Assembly: GCF_947179165.1 (NCBI RefSeq)
Contig: NC_077242.1
Coordinates: 47,075,097-47,139,096 of the forward strand
DNA length: 64,000 nucleotides
Source: Solanum dulcamara
Taxonomy: Eukaryota; Streptophyta; Magnoliopsida; Solanales; Solanaceae
Reading direction: 5' to 3'
This document shows, piece by piece, positions 23,921 through 34,599 of the stretch; the first letter of the stretch is position 1; every line of letters starts with the position of its first letter. The notes beneath the pieces are model-generated. The model was not told the origin of the DNA, ran no database searches, and saw nothing but the letters and a program-made list of their open reading frames with translations. The position numbers were made by a program, and so were the translations under genes.

Positions 23921-26073
23921 TCGTTTCAGAGCCTTTAAGAAAACAAGCTTGTATCTCAACTTACTATTCACTATATGGAAGGCTCAAGAATAATAGTTTG
24001 GCTACTTTCAGACTCTAAATGGTCAGAAATGACTACATGTCACTAGTTACTCTTAAGGGTCATAAATGGAATTACTTCTAAACCCATATCATATATCGTT
24101 TTACTTAAAATTAAGTCATTCTAAAGGAAAGAAGAGATAGGCTTTGCATGTACTGGTTTTCATCACATACAAGACTTAAAAGGCAACGAGTCAGCTATTG
24201 TAGGAGTTCTAACATCAAGAAGTAAATAAGAGTTTCGACTTATATTCAGGTCTTTATGAATGGATTGAATCCCACATATCATAGACATATCATTTATAAC
24301 TTACATCTAAGACATGCCAAAAGAAAAGAAGGATAGCTCTACATACTTATTCCAAAAACATGCCACAAGAAAGCCTCACATACCTTGTCTGAGTTATTCC
24401 TTATCCTGTTTGCCCCGTCGTCCTTTGAACCTATCTAACAAGAGATTAATATGAATATCAACTCTTCTTAACTTTCCAGCATCTTAGGTTACACCTTAGT
24501 ATTAATGGAATCTATTTCCTTAGTCGTTTCCTCGACTAGTTCTTTAGTTTGTTAAGGGGTTAACGAAAATTGGGCAGCACCTCCCCTACAATGTGCCCTA
24601 TACGAATTTCCAATTAGGTCCCTAAGACCTACAGCCAACCAATAACAACAACCTGCAGCAATTCACACCAATAATATATAACATAAATTCCAAACGACAT
24701 AATCAAAAATATGATATCACAATAGGGCGTCTAGCCTTTATTTTGTAACTCCTTTAATTATACGCAACGAGGGGTCAAGTGAATTCAACCAGCAGAAACC
24801 TAACCCACATTAGAACATATTTAGGCCCTGAAACAACACATCACACCCCTGCAGCAGCAACTCACAAGAACAATGCCTTACTTCGACGATAATTCAACTA
24901 TAAGGACTATGATTTAGCTTATTTCGAACGCCAAACTTTTCAAACCTTTTCCCCAACTTCCAGCAGCCCAAAAGGCGTGTAATACACCCTATAATAACAT
25001 CGTAAACTTTAAATTAGAGTGGAAGACCTTACCTTACCCGAAATTAGCCAATACTAGCTAAAACTTGCTTCGAAAATCTTTTGCCGTGCTGAAACGGAGC
25101 GGCCTGTTTTTGACACTTATTCGCTGCCCCAAATTAAAATTTTATGTTATTAAAAATCATTATACAGCGGAGGGACACTTAAAATAATTAATTCACGGAA
25201 CAAAACCCGGAAGCTTACCCCAAAAGGGCCAAACCTGTAGCCCTCCTCTTTGCCCCTCTACGTTTTTCTCTTCTTCTTTTTTTCCAAATTTCCAATCGTA
25301 AAGCTGAATTTTTGATTCCATAAACATCATAAATCACATATATACATATCCACGTACTTAGGGAATACCGTGGATAATTAATTCATGGAAGAAAAGTGAA
25401 GAACTTACCTTAATTTCCTCCAATTTATGGCAGCTCTTGTGAGCTCTCTTTCTCTCACATTTCTCTCATTCACTTGGCTGATTTTTGGACTCCAAATAAC
25501 TTAAGAGTCATTAACATACAAATATAGGGTCCCTTAGGAAGTGACACATGTCATCCCCTAAGGGTGACATGTGTCAAGCCCTTATTGGGCCATGGATCCA
25601 CCCTTTCAAGGAGGGGCTGCCACGTGGTAGTGGGGCCCACCTCCCCCAAGAAGGTGGGTCACCTACTTGACCCCAAGCAGTTGGGTCACCTGTTTGCTTA
25701 GGTGCTTCCACGTGTCCCCTCCCATTGGCTGCCCCGCGTAATGTTTTTCTCTTCCTCATGGATTCGTAATCTCGTCTTATTTTAAGAGCTGATGTAATTC
25801 ATACTACGTAAGCTTGATATATACTTAAACAAATTAAGTGTATAAGACTCTTAACTTAGTGGCTTACGTAGATAAATCGAGTCCTACGACTCATTTCTTA
25901 GCCTCCAACTCTTTTCGGATTCGTATCACTCTATTTCCAACCTTCCTTCTCACGAGGTATCACAATCTTCTTTCCTTAGAGTTGTTTGATGGTGTCGTAG
26001 CTTATTCGGATCACATGATAGTGTCTAAGGAACTTAAGAAGACGTTCCGAGCTCGAGAGTGTGGGGTGTAACA

Positions 26074-26088
26074 TCCTTCCCCCCTTTA
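26074..26088 (-). promoter_or_regulatory. polypurine tract of element N
   Basis: Read on the minus strand, TAAAGGGGGGAAGGA ends exactly at the 3' LTR's TGTTACACC. It is the plus-strand primer site of the element and fixes orientation and LTR boundary. Confidence 0.9.
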
Positions 26089-26199
26089 GAACATTCGTCC
26101 TCGAATGTTGAATAAAACTTCCCTTAAGACTTTATACAAATTGTAGGGAGATTCCTTTCTACTGTAATGACATACATTCTCATCCAAGTAATTAATATA

Positions 26200-27180
26200 C
26201 GAGTTCCAGGACTGGGGGTTATCTGTAGACATCGAGAATAGGTACGGACACCTGTGTTTCATGTCCTCTTCAACCTCCCAGGTTATGTCTTAACGATTCT
26301 TATTCCACCAAAGTACCTTGATGGAAGCTATGTCCTTAGTTCGAAATCCGTTTAATCTGCTGATCCCGGATGGAAATGGGTTTCCCCTCGTAGGATAAAT
26401 CCCTGTTATGTGGACCTCCTCTACGGGAAATATTCTAAGAGCGTCGTTCACATTCTTGCAGAGCATTGATATGTGAAAACTGAATGTATTGTTTCAAATC
26501 GGACGATAGGTCCCACTCATAGGCAACTTTATCTATTCTACAAATGCCCTAAGAAGGATCAATGTATCCCCTTCTTACCGACTCTAGGCTTCTAATCGAT
26601 AGCTTGTCCCGGATTAAGCTTTACTTCATCAATAATTTACTGGATCCCCTCTGGGCCTATCCATTAATCGAAGGGCAAAATGTCATACTAAGATTCACCT
26701 GTGTTCCCAATCCTTACCGGAATGATCTCCAGAGATTAGCCGTACATTGAACTCTCCTTTCTGAGATAATAGATATGGGAACCCCGTGAAATCTTATTAT
26801 TTCCTTGCTATGTCACCTCTATAACCCTTAGCTGATTATACCTTCCTAATTGGAAGAAAATGAGTTAATTTTGTCAGCTTATCTACCATAACCCATATGA
26901 ACTTATACTTCCGTAAAGTGCGAGGTCAGCCTACACTATAACCTACATTAACCACCTTCCATTTCTGAATTGGGATTCCCATCCCCCGTAACAGGCTATC
27001 AATCCTCTGATGCTCCTCTTTGTTTAAGCCATTATACAACTCTTCTTAATTCAACTTGTACCCCCTTAGGTATGCTATCTTGTTCTTTTACTCAAATCTT
27101 CCTTCCCGTTTTATTTCCACATATTATACTGTAACTCTTGCACAAACGTGTGTAGGTACGTAGAGCCATTCAGAAAATGC
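26200..27180 (-). pseudogene. pol pseudogene of element N (integrase and chromodomain-like tail)
   Basis: Minus-strand reading. The integrase core shows FIWVMVDKLTKLTHFLPIRK (about 26910-26850) and, further on, a decayed IISERR-like word (about 26750) where IISDRG is expected, so one catalytic Asp is changed. Further left, YEGKPISIRDQQIKRIS is followed by TKDIASIKVLWWNKNR, a stop, and DITWEVEEDMKHRCPYLF (about 26300-26215), the typical end of a chromovirus-type polyprotein. Sequence right of about 27000 is too decayed for confident assignment to zinc finger or RNase H. There are many stops and frameshifts. No RT motif was found in N. Confidence 0.8.
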
Positions 27181-27548
27181 TTTAGTGTCTCTATACCAGC
27201 GACTTACCTCCTGCGATCAAGGTCAGGGCTCCGCTAGGGCTTTTGTCCTTGATACCGATTATATCTTAATATTTCTGTCTCAAACTATCTTACACTTTTC
27301 GTTAATAGATTCTAAGTATGGCAATCACATTGCTATTACTGACTTCCTTTTATCGAATAATCATTTGACCTCGCTCTTAGTATGCCAATGTTCGTAAGCT
27401 GCATAACTATTCTCGTGCCATTTTCACGAAGTGCGTTGTATTTCAGTCATAATCTTTTCTGCTTTTGGCTTACTCTGTTTTATATGTGTCATTGTACTAA
27501 TACGCCCTTATAATCTCTTTTTGTCATACTTGTTTCGTTCCCTTTCTC

Positions 27549-27650
27549 ACTTCCTAGGGGGTCACCCATCCCAGTGCTACTCTCATCCGAGCACGCTTAA
27601 CTTCGGAGTTTTGATGAATCCGATACATCAGTGCGGGTACGATCATGTCC
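27549..27650 (-). pseudogene. 5S rRNA-derived segment inside element N
   Basis: On the minus strand, about 102 bases align end to end with plant 5S rRNA as I know it, from the GGAtGcGATCaTACC start to CCCTaGGAAGT near its 3' end. The internal pol III promoter words are kept: box A-like AAGTTAAGCGTGCT, the GAGAGTAG region, and box C-like GGGATGGGTGACC. About 18 bases of the 3' end are missing or replaced by GAGAAAGGGAACG. Many differences are transitions. It is not a normal 5S gene: it stands alone, lacks the 3' end and T-run terminator, and lies in a retrotransposon. Sources could be a Cassandra-type LTR, a 5S-derived SINE, or a captured 5S copy. Confidence 0.85.
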
Positions 27651-29222
27651 ATCTCTTATGGGGTCTCGTTTGAAGTTTAAGCGTTCCTATTTACATACAA
27701 TAGCGTCACTCAATTTTATTTTACGCTTGTACTTCTCTAGTCCACTTCCCCCCTTTTAGGGTGTACCCACGTCATCCTTTGTTTATTTTTAGCCGTTCAC
27801 ACGCGAATGATTCTACTCCAACATATTTAACGTGCTGCACCATATCTACATTTTTTGTTTAATCATCCATACGTTAGGTTGCCTTTATAGGAACCCTAGC
27901 ATAACCATAGGGTGCTTTAGTATTGGTAATATATCGTATAAACCCTTATCTAATAGTTGATACTCGAGTAATATCCGTAATGTAGCAATGCATTCCAAGT
28001 CACATTCCATTCATCCCAATCAGTAATTAGCTCGTGCTCACCCTTGGTTCAAATCCTCCACTCGAGATACCTCTTATTCTTCTAATAACTTAGTAATGCA
28101 GCAGTTTTTCTGCGAATCGATATTCCCTTTCCTTGCAGGATCTCATTAATCATCAAGGTGGAGTCACGTATACACAATACTTCTTTATGTCTCCTGAGCT
28201 TTCATCTTTGTCGTGTGCTTAAGGCTTACTTCTAATCCTGCTTAAAACCATATCAACTTTGTTGTAGTAGTGGCCTTGTCTTATCGCCTTTTATCGTACT
28301 ATGCCTTCAGTTTGTAATTGTCTATTTCCCTTTTTGTTCGATACTCATACTTAATTAATCAAATCTATCTTGAGTGCCTCTATTAGAACTTCTCTATTCT
28401 TCTCCTAGTTCATATCCACTTTTGGTTGTGCGCAAGGAATTCCATATTACTCTTTATTTCTTTGCACTAGCTAACCTTTTTGTCACAACATAACCTTTAC
28501 TCGACACTTTCCTTAGAGGACTTGATAAATCTTCCTTATTTGTTCCATAGCTTGCTTTTCTGTTTCACACCTATCTTTACATTCCATTCGCATGGACCAC
28601 GTCATACCTTCTAGTTATTTCCTTACTGAGATTTACTTATTCTCATAACGATTTTTGTTATGTTCACCTGGTACCCTGTTCGTATTCAATCCCATAATAT
28701 AACATCGCTTGACCTTCTTCACGATTCTTACTATGGGCTACTTACCTTTCCTAGTTAGTCTTATCCTTAATGTTTCATAAGCTGTCTTATGAACACTTCA
28801 CTTCCGTCATAATTCTTTTTCCCTCGCACTCTTGTCGTAATTATACTGTTACTTCTTTCAACTATAACTTGTCATAGTTTATCCCTATGTATCAATTCAG
28901 GAGATGCCTTACTATATCATTTTATCCCGATCAATCAGTCCTCTCTAAGTCATCTTCTTTGGCTTATAGCTCTTTTCCAACTTCGTTCTACTATATCAGT
29001 ATCGACCTCCTAATTTCTATTGCCAATAATTCAGCAATTAACTCATTTCTCGAGGTCAGCCATACTTGTTTAGTCAAATCTCATCATTGTGGTGATCATA
29101 ACCTTTCAAGACATACTTTAGCCCTATATCTCATTCTCTTTTTATTTCTACAAATATTTGGGCAGAGTTTCCTCTGTATTTCTTACTATCCCAACACCTG
29201 CATGCAGAAAATGCCAACAGTG
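27651..29222 (-). other. unassigned decayed interior of element N
   Basis: This is the expected place of PR, RT and RNase H, but I could not recognise their motifs on the minus strand. A second polypurine-like word, AAAAGGGGGGAAG on the minus strand (about 27752-27764), lies 100 bases upstream of the 5S segment, which hints at a separate small insertion. The longest ORF of the window (28887-29402, plus strand) lies mostly here but has no recognisable content and runs against the element. Confidence 0.4.
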
Positions 29223-29330
29223 CCTCACAGGGCCAATATATATATATATTCACATCGTATCGTATCGCAGCCTCACAGGGCACACATCATATATATTCAT
29301 ATCGTATTATATCACAGCCACACAAGGAGC
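29223..29330. repeat. about 48-bp tandem repeat, 2.2 copies
   Basis: Units start at CCTCACAGGG (29223 and 29271) with a partial third at 29318 (CCACACAAGGAG). Each contains an ATATATATTCA run and CATCGTAT words. It lies left of N's gag. Confidence 0.7.
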
Positions 29331-29379
29331 CCAATACTGACAGCCAACAGAGATATATATAACAAGGTAAAGCCTGGAT

Positions 29380-30321
29380 CTATTAATATATATACATCCT
29401 GAGAGGAGATTAATAATATACCTGTAACTACATTTTAAGAAACCTCCTAATCCTGTCCACTAGCCAAAGCATCAATGCGGTTCGACGAGTTCCTAGAACT
29501 AGAAGGTCTGCCGCGGTCTCTACCATGGCCTGCTGAGGTATGAATATCCTGTCTTTTAGGGCACGTAGACAACGAAGAAGGAACTCCAACAATTGATCCA
29601 ATAGGTTGAGCTGCATCATTTAAAAAAAAATTCTGAATGGGCACTCTCTCACAAAATGGCCTTGACGGCTGCAGGCGAAACAAGCACCTGTAGTTAGACA
29701 ACATTCCCCAAAATGAGTCTTGCCATAGTGAGGACACTGGGGCAAAGGTGGCTTCAACTATAGTGAACCTTTGCTCATTGGTGAACCCGAAACCCTGGAG
29801 CTTTGACCGACTCCTGAACATCCCGTGTTATTAAATCTTCTAGCTGGGAACTGAAGAGACACCCTCCAGGCTGGTTGGGTAGGGTATCAACTATACTGGT
29901 AAGGCTGTCTACCTTGAGACTCCCCCGAATCACCAACCAACCTAGCCTTCTTATGCTGGCCTCTGCCGTAATCTTTATCGGGTTGTCGCCCACTGCATTG
30001 CCTTTTTATCCCCAGCCCATGCCTTTGAACCTGCCCTGCCATTAATCTGGTCAATAATTGAACTGTATCCCTCATTGCCCTATCTTCTGGCCCTAGCTAT
30101 GGGGCTAAAGGCCTAGGCACTAGGGTCTCGGGGGCTGCAACTACTGCTGCTCTAGGCTCCTCTAGGGGTTGCGGCATAGTAGAGCTCACCGACTGGAGCA
30201 TGATTTGTGGCATAGGCTGGGCATGAGCCTTAATAACCCCCAGAGTCTGACGTGTTTCATTCGCTATTGACTTGCCCTTCTGAGCAACTGTTGCTTTCTT
30301 TGGAGGCATTGCTGCAAACAT
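29380..30321 (-). pseudogene. gag pseudogene of element N, capsid core deleted
   Basis: The start is the ATG at 30321 (or 30309, MPPKKATVAQKGKS, the more usual family start). The N-terminal frame runs to about 30100 and is followed by MRDTVQLLTRLMAGQVQRHG, then immediately KRQCSGRQPDKDYGRGQHKK, a segment normally after the capsid domain. The roughly 200-residue capsid core is therefore missing. The zinc knuckle is intact: CFACSRQGHFVREC at 29641-29682 (CX2CX4HX4C). It is preceded by CPHYGKTHFGECC and followed, after frameshifts, by GRDRGRPSSSRNSSNRIDAL. Three frames are needed. Without capsid the element would depend on other elements' gag. Confidence 0.85.
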
Positions 30322-30496
30322 AATGGTACGTTAGTGAGGGATCATCTTACTAACAAAGCTCTAACGCACGATCTTATATATGAAAGAAAGTAACATCCTA
30401 ACTGTCCTATAGCCTCTTGTCTATAGATGTGGTGCACAACACACTGATAAACAAGACTCTACTAGACACGGCCTGTAGACACTTCAAGGACGAACT

Positions 30497-30508
30497 GCTC
30501 TGATACCA
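30497..30508 (-). promoter_or_regulatory. primer binding site of element N (tRNA-iMet)
   Basis: GCTCTGATACCA on the plus strand is the exact complement of TGGTATCAGAGC. It lies four bases left of the right-hand LTR, so that LTR is the 5' LTR and the element reads minus. Confidence 0.95.
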
Positions 30509-31184
30509 CTTCTGTCACGACCCAACCCCGTAGGCCGCGATTGGGGTCCGACCTGGACCCCCTTATACCCACTATCAGTTGTAGTCAAATTGAACCATGA
30601 ACAAGGTGAACTACTCACACAAAACCCCAATGAGTTAAAAATATTTCGTGTATGTATGGCCTCCTTCACTTGTGTCATAACACATAAGGGTATGCAAGAC
30701 GATAAGGCTGCTATAACAAAAAAAACAGTCACAACATGCCATATAGGCACAATCAAAACAAACTCACAAACAACCCACATCCATATGTCTACAGACCTCT
30801 AGGAATAGTAACAGCAACATATGGCGGGACAGGGCCCCCGTCGTACCCCTGAATGTATAAATATATATATTTAGTGACCAATATCAAAAATTAGGCTCCA
30901 GAACAGTGAATCACTTCCGACATAGCTAAGAGGAACTCCTAAGCTGACGGATCTCTAAAATGAACATCTGTACCTGCGGGCATGAAATACAGCCCCCCTC
31001 CCTCCCCCCCCTCCCTCGAGAAAAGGGGGTCAGTACGATATATGTACTAAGTATGTAAATCATAACACATCATAACTGAGACCATAACTGAAATAGAGAT
31101 GCAGGGGATAAGTATAACAATTAACAAATTACTGTACCTGCACCTTAGGACACGTCATCCTATACATCATCATATACTGTGCCC

Positions 31185-31720
31185 GGCCTTCTAGTGAACT
31201 CGATGTTATAATTATATTCTCATATTCACATATCATCATATCATTATGCATTTCATTTCATCATATCATCGTATATGGTATCATATCCTCGTACACAGTA
31301 TAACCTTATCACACATGTCATCGTATTACACTCGGTTCACTACGGGGCTCGGGGTCACAATGTATCACTCTAATCTTATAAGCATGCCTACATAAAGTAT
31401 CCGACCCTTTAGTGAGGGACTCGGTGAATGGAGTGGTGTACGTCTATAGCGTACCATCATAATATTCATACATATCCGGCCCTATAAGGAGGAACTCGGT
31501 GTTCTTTCCTTATTTCACCACATATACTATCACATTACAGCCGGCCCAGGACTCAGTGAATAATCGTATCGTCATAACATATAACATATATCACACCTCG
31601 CATACGGCATCATCTCCTTGTGCGTGGAACTATACACATCTGGCCTGGGACACAGTGAAAGAAGTAGTAAAACTATGCACGATAACGTTCCCGGCCCATC
31701 ATGGGACTCGAGGAAGGATG
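31185..31720. repeat. hairpin-word array, 5' LTR copy of N
   Basis: This is the counterpart of 23055-23620, with the same unit order. Several words have decayed (TCTGGCCTGGGACACAGTG in place of the CCGGCCCGGGACTCGATG word). Confidence 0.7.
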
Positions 31721-31920
31721 GGTTACATTATGCATGAGTAGAGTAGTGAGAAACCATATGCAACTAAGTCATTATTTGAGACTATATGAAATAGTCAAGT
31801 GAACCGTCACCTGAAGACCAGGAAGGTACTTATCCGAAGTTCCCTTTAGATGTCATTAGGGCTTACATCATTTGGGGCTTCAGGAATCACAGACATGCAT
31901 CAAGACAATGCCACGCAATT

Positions 31921-32000
31921 TATGCAATCAGAAATATAATTATGCAGTTAGAGACACAATTATGCAATCAGAGACACAGTTATGAAATCAGAGACATTGA
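31921..32000. repeat. 20-bp tandem repeat, four copies, 5' LTR of N
   Basis: Four consecutive 20-base units homologous to the five-unit array at 23821-23920. The unit corresponding to 23881-23900 is the one best explained as missing here or gained there. Confidence 0.9.
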
Positions 32001-33888
32001 TCATTTCAGAGCCTTCAAGAAACGGAGCTTATATCTCTACTTACTATTCACTATATAGAAGGCTCGAGAATAATAGTTTGGCTACTTTCAGACTCTAAAT
32101 GGTCAGAAATGACTACAAGTCACGAGTTACTCTCAAGGCTCATAAATGGAATTACCTCTAAACCCATATAATATATTATTTTACTTAAAATTAAGTCATT
32201 CTAAAGGAAAGAAGAGATAGGCTTTACATGTACTGGTTTTCATCACATAGAAGACTTAAAGGCAACGACTCAGCTATTGAAGGAGTTCTAACCTCAAGAG
32301 GTAAATAAGAGTTTCGACTTATATTCAGGGCTTTATGAATGGATTGAATCCCACATATCATATACATATCGTTCATAACTTACATCTAAGACATGCCAAA
32401 AGAAAAGAAGGATAGCTCTACATACTTATTCCAAAAACATGCCACAAGAAAGCTTCACATACCTTGTCTGAGTTATTCCTTATCCTGTTTGCCCCGTCGT
32501 CCTTTGAACCTATCGAACAGGAGATTAATATGAATATGATATCACAATAGGGCGTCTAGCCTTTATTTTGTAACGCCTTTAATTATATGCAATGAGGGGT
32601 CAAGTGGCTTCAAAAAGAAGCACACTAACCCACATTATAACATATTTAGGCCCTGCAACAACACATCACACCCCTGCAGCAACAACTCACAAGAACAACG
32701 CCTTACTTCGACGATAATTCGACTATAAGGACTACGATTTAGCTTATTTCGAACGCCAAACTTTTCAAAACTTTTACCCAACTTCCAGCATCCCAAAAGG
32801 TGTGTAATACACCCTTTAATAACATCTTAAACTTTAAATTAGAGGGAAAGACCTTACCTTACCCGAAATTAGCCAAAACTTACTTCGAAAATCTTTTGCC
32901 ATGCTAAAACGGAGCGGACTGTTTCTGACACTTCTTCGCTGCCCAAATTAAAATTTTATGTTATTAAAAATCATTATACAGCTGAGGGACACTTCAAATA
33001 ATCAATTCACGGAACGAAACCCAGAAGCTTACCCCAAAAGGGCCAAACCCGTAGCCCTCCTCTTTGCCCCTCTACGTTTTTCTCTTCTTCTTTTCTTAAA
33101 CATTTCCAATCGTAAAGCTGAATTTTTGATTCCATAAACATCATAAATCACATATATACATATCCACGTACTTAGAGAACACCGTGGATAATTAATTCAC
33201 GGATGAAAAGTGAAGAACTTACCTTAATTTCCTCCAATTTGTGGCTGCTCTTGTGAGCTCTCTTTCTATCACGTTTCTCTCATTCACTTGGCTTATTTTT
33301 GGACTCCAAATGACTTAAGAGTCATTAACATATATATATAGGGTCCCTTATGAAGTGACACATGTGAGCCCCTAAGGGTGACATGTGTCAAGCCCTTATT
33401 GGGCCACGGATCCACCCTTTCTAGGAGGGGATGCCATGTGGTAGTGGGGCCCACCTCCCCCAAGAAAGTGGGTCACTTACTTGACCCCAAGCAGATGGGT
33501 CACCTATTTGCTTAGGTGCTGCCACGTGTCCCCCTCCCAAATGTTGCCCCGCGTAATTTTTTTCTCTTCCTCGTGGATTCATAATCTCGTCTTATTTTAA
33601 GAGCTGATGTAATCCGTACTACGTAAGCTTGATATATCCTTAAAAAAATTAAGTGTATAAGACTCTTAACTTAGTGGCTTACGTAGGTAAATCGAGTCCT
33701 ACAACTCATTTCGTAGCCTCCAACTATTTCTAGATTCGTATGACTCTATTTCCAACCTTTCTTCTCATGAGGTATCACAATCTTCTTTCCTTAGAGTATT
33801 TTGATGGTGTCGTAGCTTATCCGGATCGCATGATAGTGTCTAAGGAACTTAAGAAGACGTTCCAAGCTCGAGAGTGTAGGGTGTAACA

Positions 33889-33893
33889 ATTTA
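33889..33893 (+). repeat. target-site duplication ATTTA, right copy
   Basis: Identical to 22394-22398, directly after N's terminal TGTAACA. B's LTR sequence resumes immediately afterwards. Confidence 0.95.
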
Positions 33894-34069
33894 GACATGA
33901 CTTGAGATTTTGTTTCCATTTCTAGACTTCCATTATTGAGATTATTCTTCCACTTGTTTTATACTTTTCTATCATACCTTATGAATACAATATATTCTAT
34001 AAGGCTTGGTTAGGATCCTTCGGGATTCAATCATTGTGTTACGACTAGGCCCTAGGTCAGGTTAGGACA
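33894..34069 (+). repeat. 3' LTR of element B, second part
   Basis: It completes B's 3' LTR: GACATGACTTGAGATTTTG matches 5' LTR sequence near 17680, and the end AGGTTAGGACA matches the 5' LTR end AATCATGACA. The restored LTR is about 3.2 kb, close to the 5' copy's 3.1 kb. Confidence 0.9.
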
Positions 34070-34551
34070 GTAGAGCTCAATTGGTCTATGTCTACTAGTT
34101 ATTATTCATTTGGTACTCATACTACATTTTTGTCCCCTGCAGATCATAGTATGGGTTATCGCAATTGATTTGGACTGTATGGAGCAGATTCTGATTTGGA
34201 GATTTGGTGAGCTCCCAGTGTTTGAAGTTGCTGATTCCCATCCATGGCAGATTATGACTAGTCTTTACTTTCTTTCATAGATTGTCGGTACTCATATTAT
34301 ATTTGTAAAGGTCTTGTATTCCTATTTTAATTTAGATGCTCGATTAATAATTAATGTAAGGTCTTGGGGTGGTTTCTTGTGCTTTTGTTAGTTTTTCTCT
34401 TTCTTCCCATTAGTATTTACTTTCTACTTTATTTATTCATTTTCTGCTTGATAGCCCATTGCCTCTAGTTTCGAGCTAAGGGTTAATTGTTAGGATTACC
34501 TATTGGTGGGTATTTACAAGTGCCATTAGTACCTGAGAATCTGGGTCGTAC
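34070..34551 (+). repeat. 5' LTR of element A, second part
   Basis: It resumes after B with GTAGAGCTCAATTGG and runs to CTGGGTCGTAC just before A's primer site. The architecture (TACTCATACTACATTTTTGT, then GCAGATC and GGTGAGCTCC) parallels the 56,000-56,300 LTR relic and is typical of the 3' part of such LTRs. A's 3' LTR is truncated before this part, so there is no partner to compare. Confidence 0.75.
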
Positions 34552-34552
34552 T

Positions 34553-34563
34553 TGGTATCAGAG
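34553..34563 (+). promoter_or_regulatory. primer binding site of element A (tRNA-iMet)
   Basis: TGGTATCAGAG, then T where the consensus has C, lies about two bases after the LTR end. It places A's 5' LTR end here, 22.6 kb from its start, because of the nested elements. Confidence 0.9.
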
Positions 34564-34599
34564 TTATAGGTTGACTAGCATCGTTGGTATGAGGGAAAT

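Larger units (their letters stand above)
22399..26073 (-). repeat. 3' LTR of element N
   Basis: 3675 bases. On the minus strand it begins TGTTACACCCCACACTC and ends ...GGGTTGTGAGA; a C at 22400 has replaced the expected G of the terminal CA complement. It is collinear with 30513-33888 at, by eye, roughly nine identical bases in ten. Differences include one extra 20-bp unit at each of two tandem sites and a 254-bp segment (24459-24712) missing from the other LTR. Confidence 0.95.
22399..33888 (-). mobile_element. Ty3/gypsy element N, nested in B's 3' LTR, minus strand
   Basis: 11,490 bases bounded by a perfect ATTTA duplication. Orientation is minus: the primer site complement (30497-30508) abuts the right LTR and the polypurine tract complement (26074-26088) abuts the left LTR. 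Right to left the parts are 5' LTR, PBS, gag lacking its capsid core, a decayed middle carrying a 5S-derived piece, integrase and chromodomain-like tail, polypurine tract, 3' LTR. The intact duplication and high LTR similarity make it the youngest layer of this nest. Confidence 0.95.
30513..33888 (-). repeat. 5' LTR of element N
   Basis: 3376 bases. On the minus strand it begins TGTTACACCCTACACTC and ends GGGTCGTGACA, so both ends are intact. It is shorter than its partner mainly because 254 bases are missing at 32538, where a shared ATAT marks the junction. It contains the hairpin-word array and four 20-bp tandem units. Confidence 0.95.
14719..34069 (+). mobile_element. Ty3/gypsy element B (gag only), inserted in A's LTR, hosting N
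   Basis: Plus-strand element with 5' LTR 14719-17855, PBS 17860-17871, gag 18074-18966, a short spacer, and a 3' LTR split by N (19351-22398 and 33894-34069). Without N it is about 7.9 kb, of which only 1.5 kb is internal. Flanks GTGAA (14714-14718) and GTAGA (34070-34074) agree at three of five positions and would be an eroded target duplication. PR, RT, RNase H and integrase are absent, yet the spacer before the polypurine tract matches element G's, so pol was removed by internal deletion. Confidence 0.9.

Noticed and set aside
28046..28056. GGTTCAAATCC, resembling a tRNA or SINE box B
   Set aside because: No matching box A or cloverleaf was found at the required distance, so it is probably chance.
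28887..29402. Longest open reading frame in the window (171 codons, plus strand)
   Set aside because: It runs antisense to element N, has low-complexity composition ending in the tandem repeat, and shows no recognisable domain.
29447..29821. 124-codon minus-strand ORF as a distinct gene
   Set aside because: It is one frame of N's gag pseudogene; the intact zinc knuckle is in another frame of the same stretch, showing frameshift decay.
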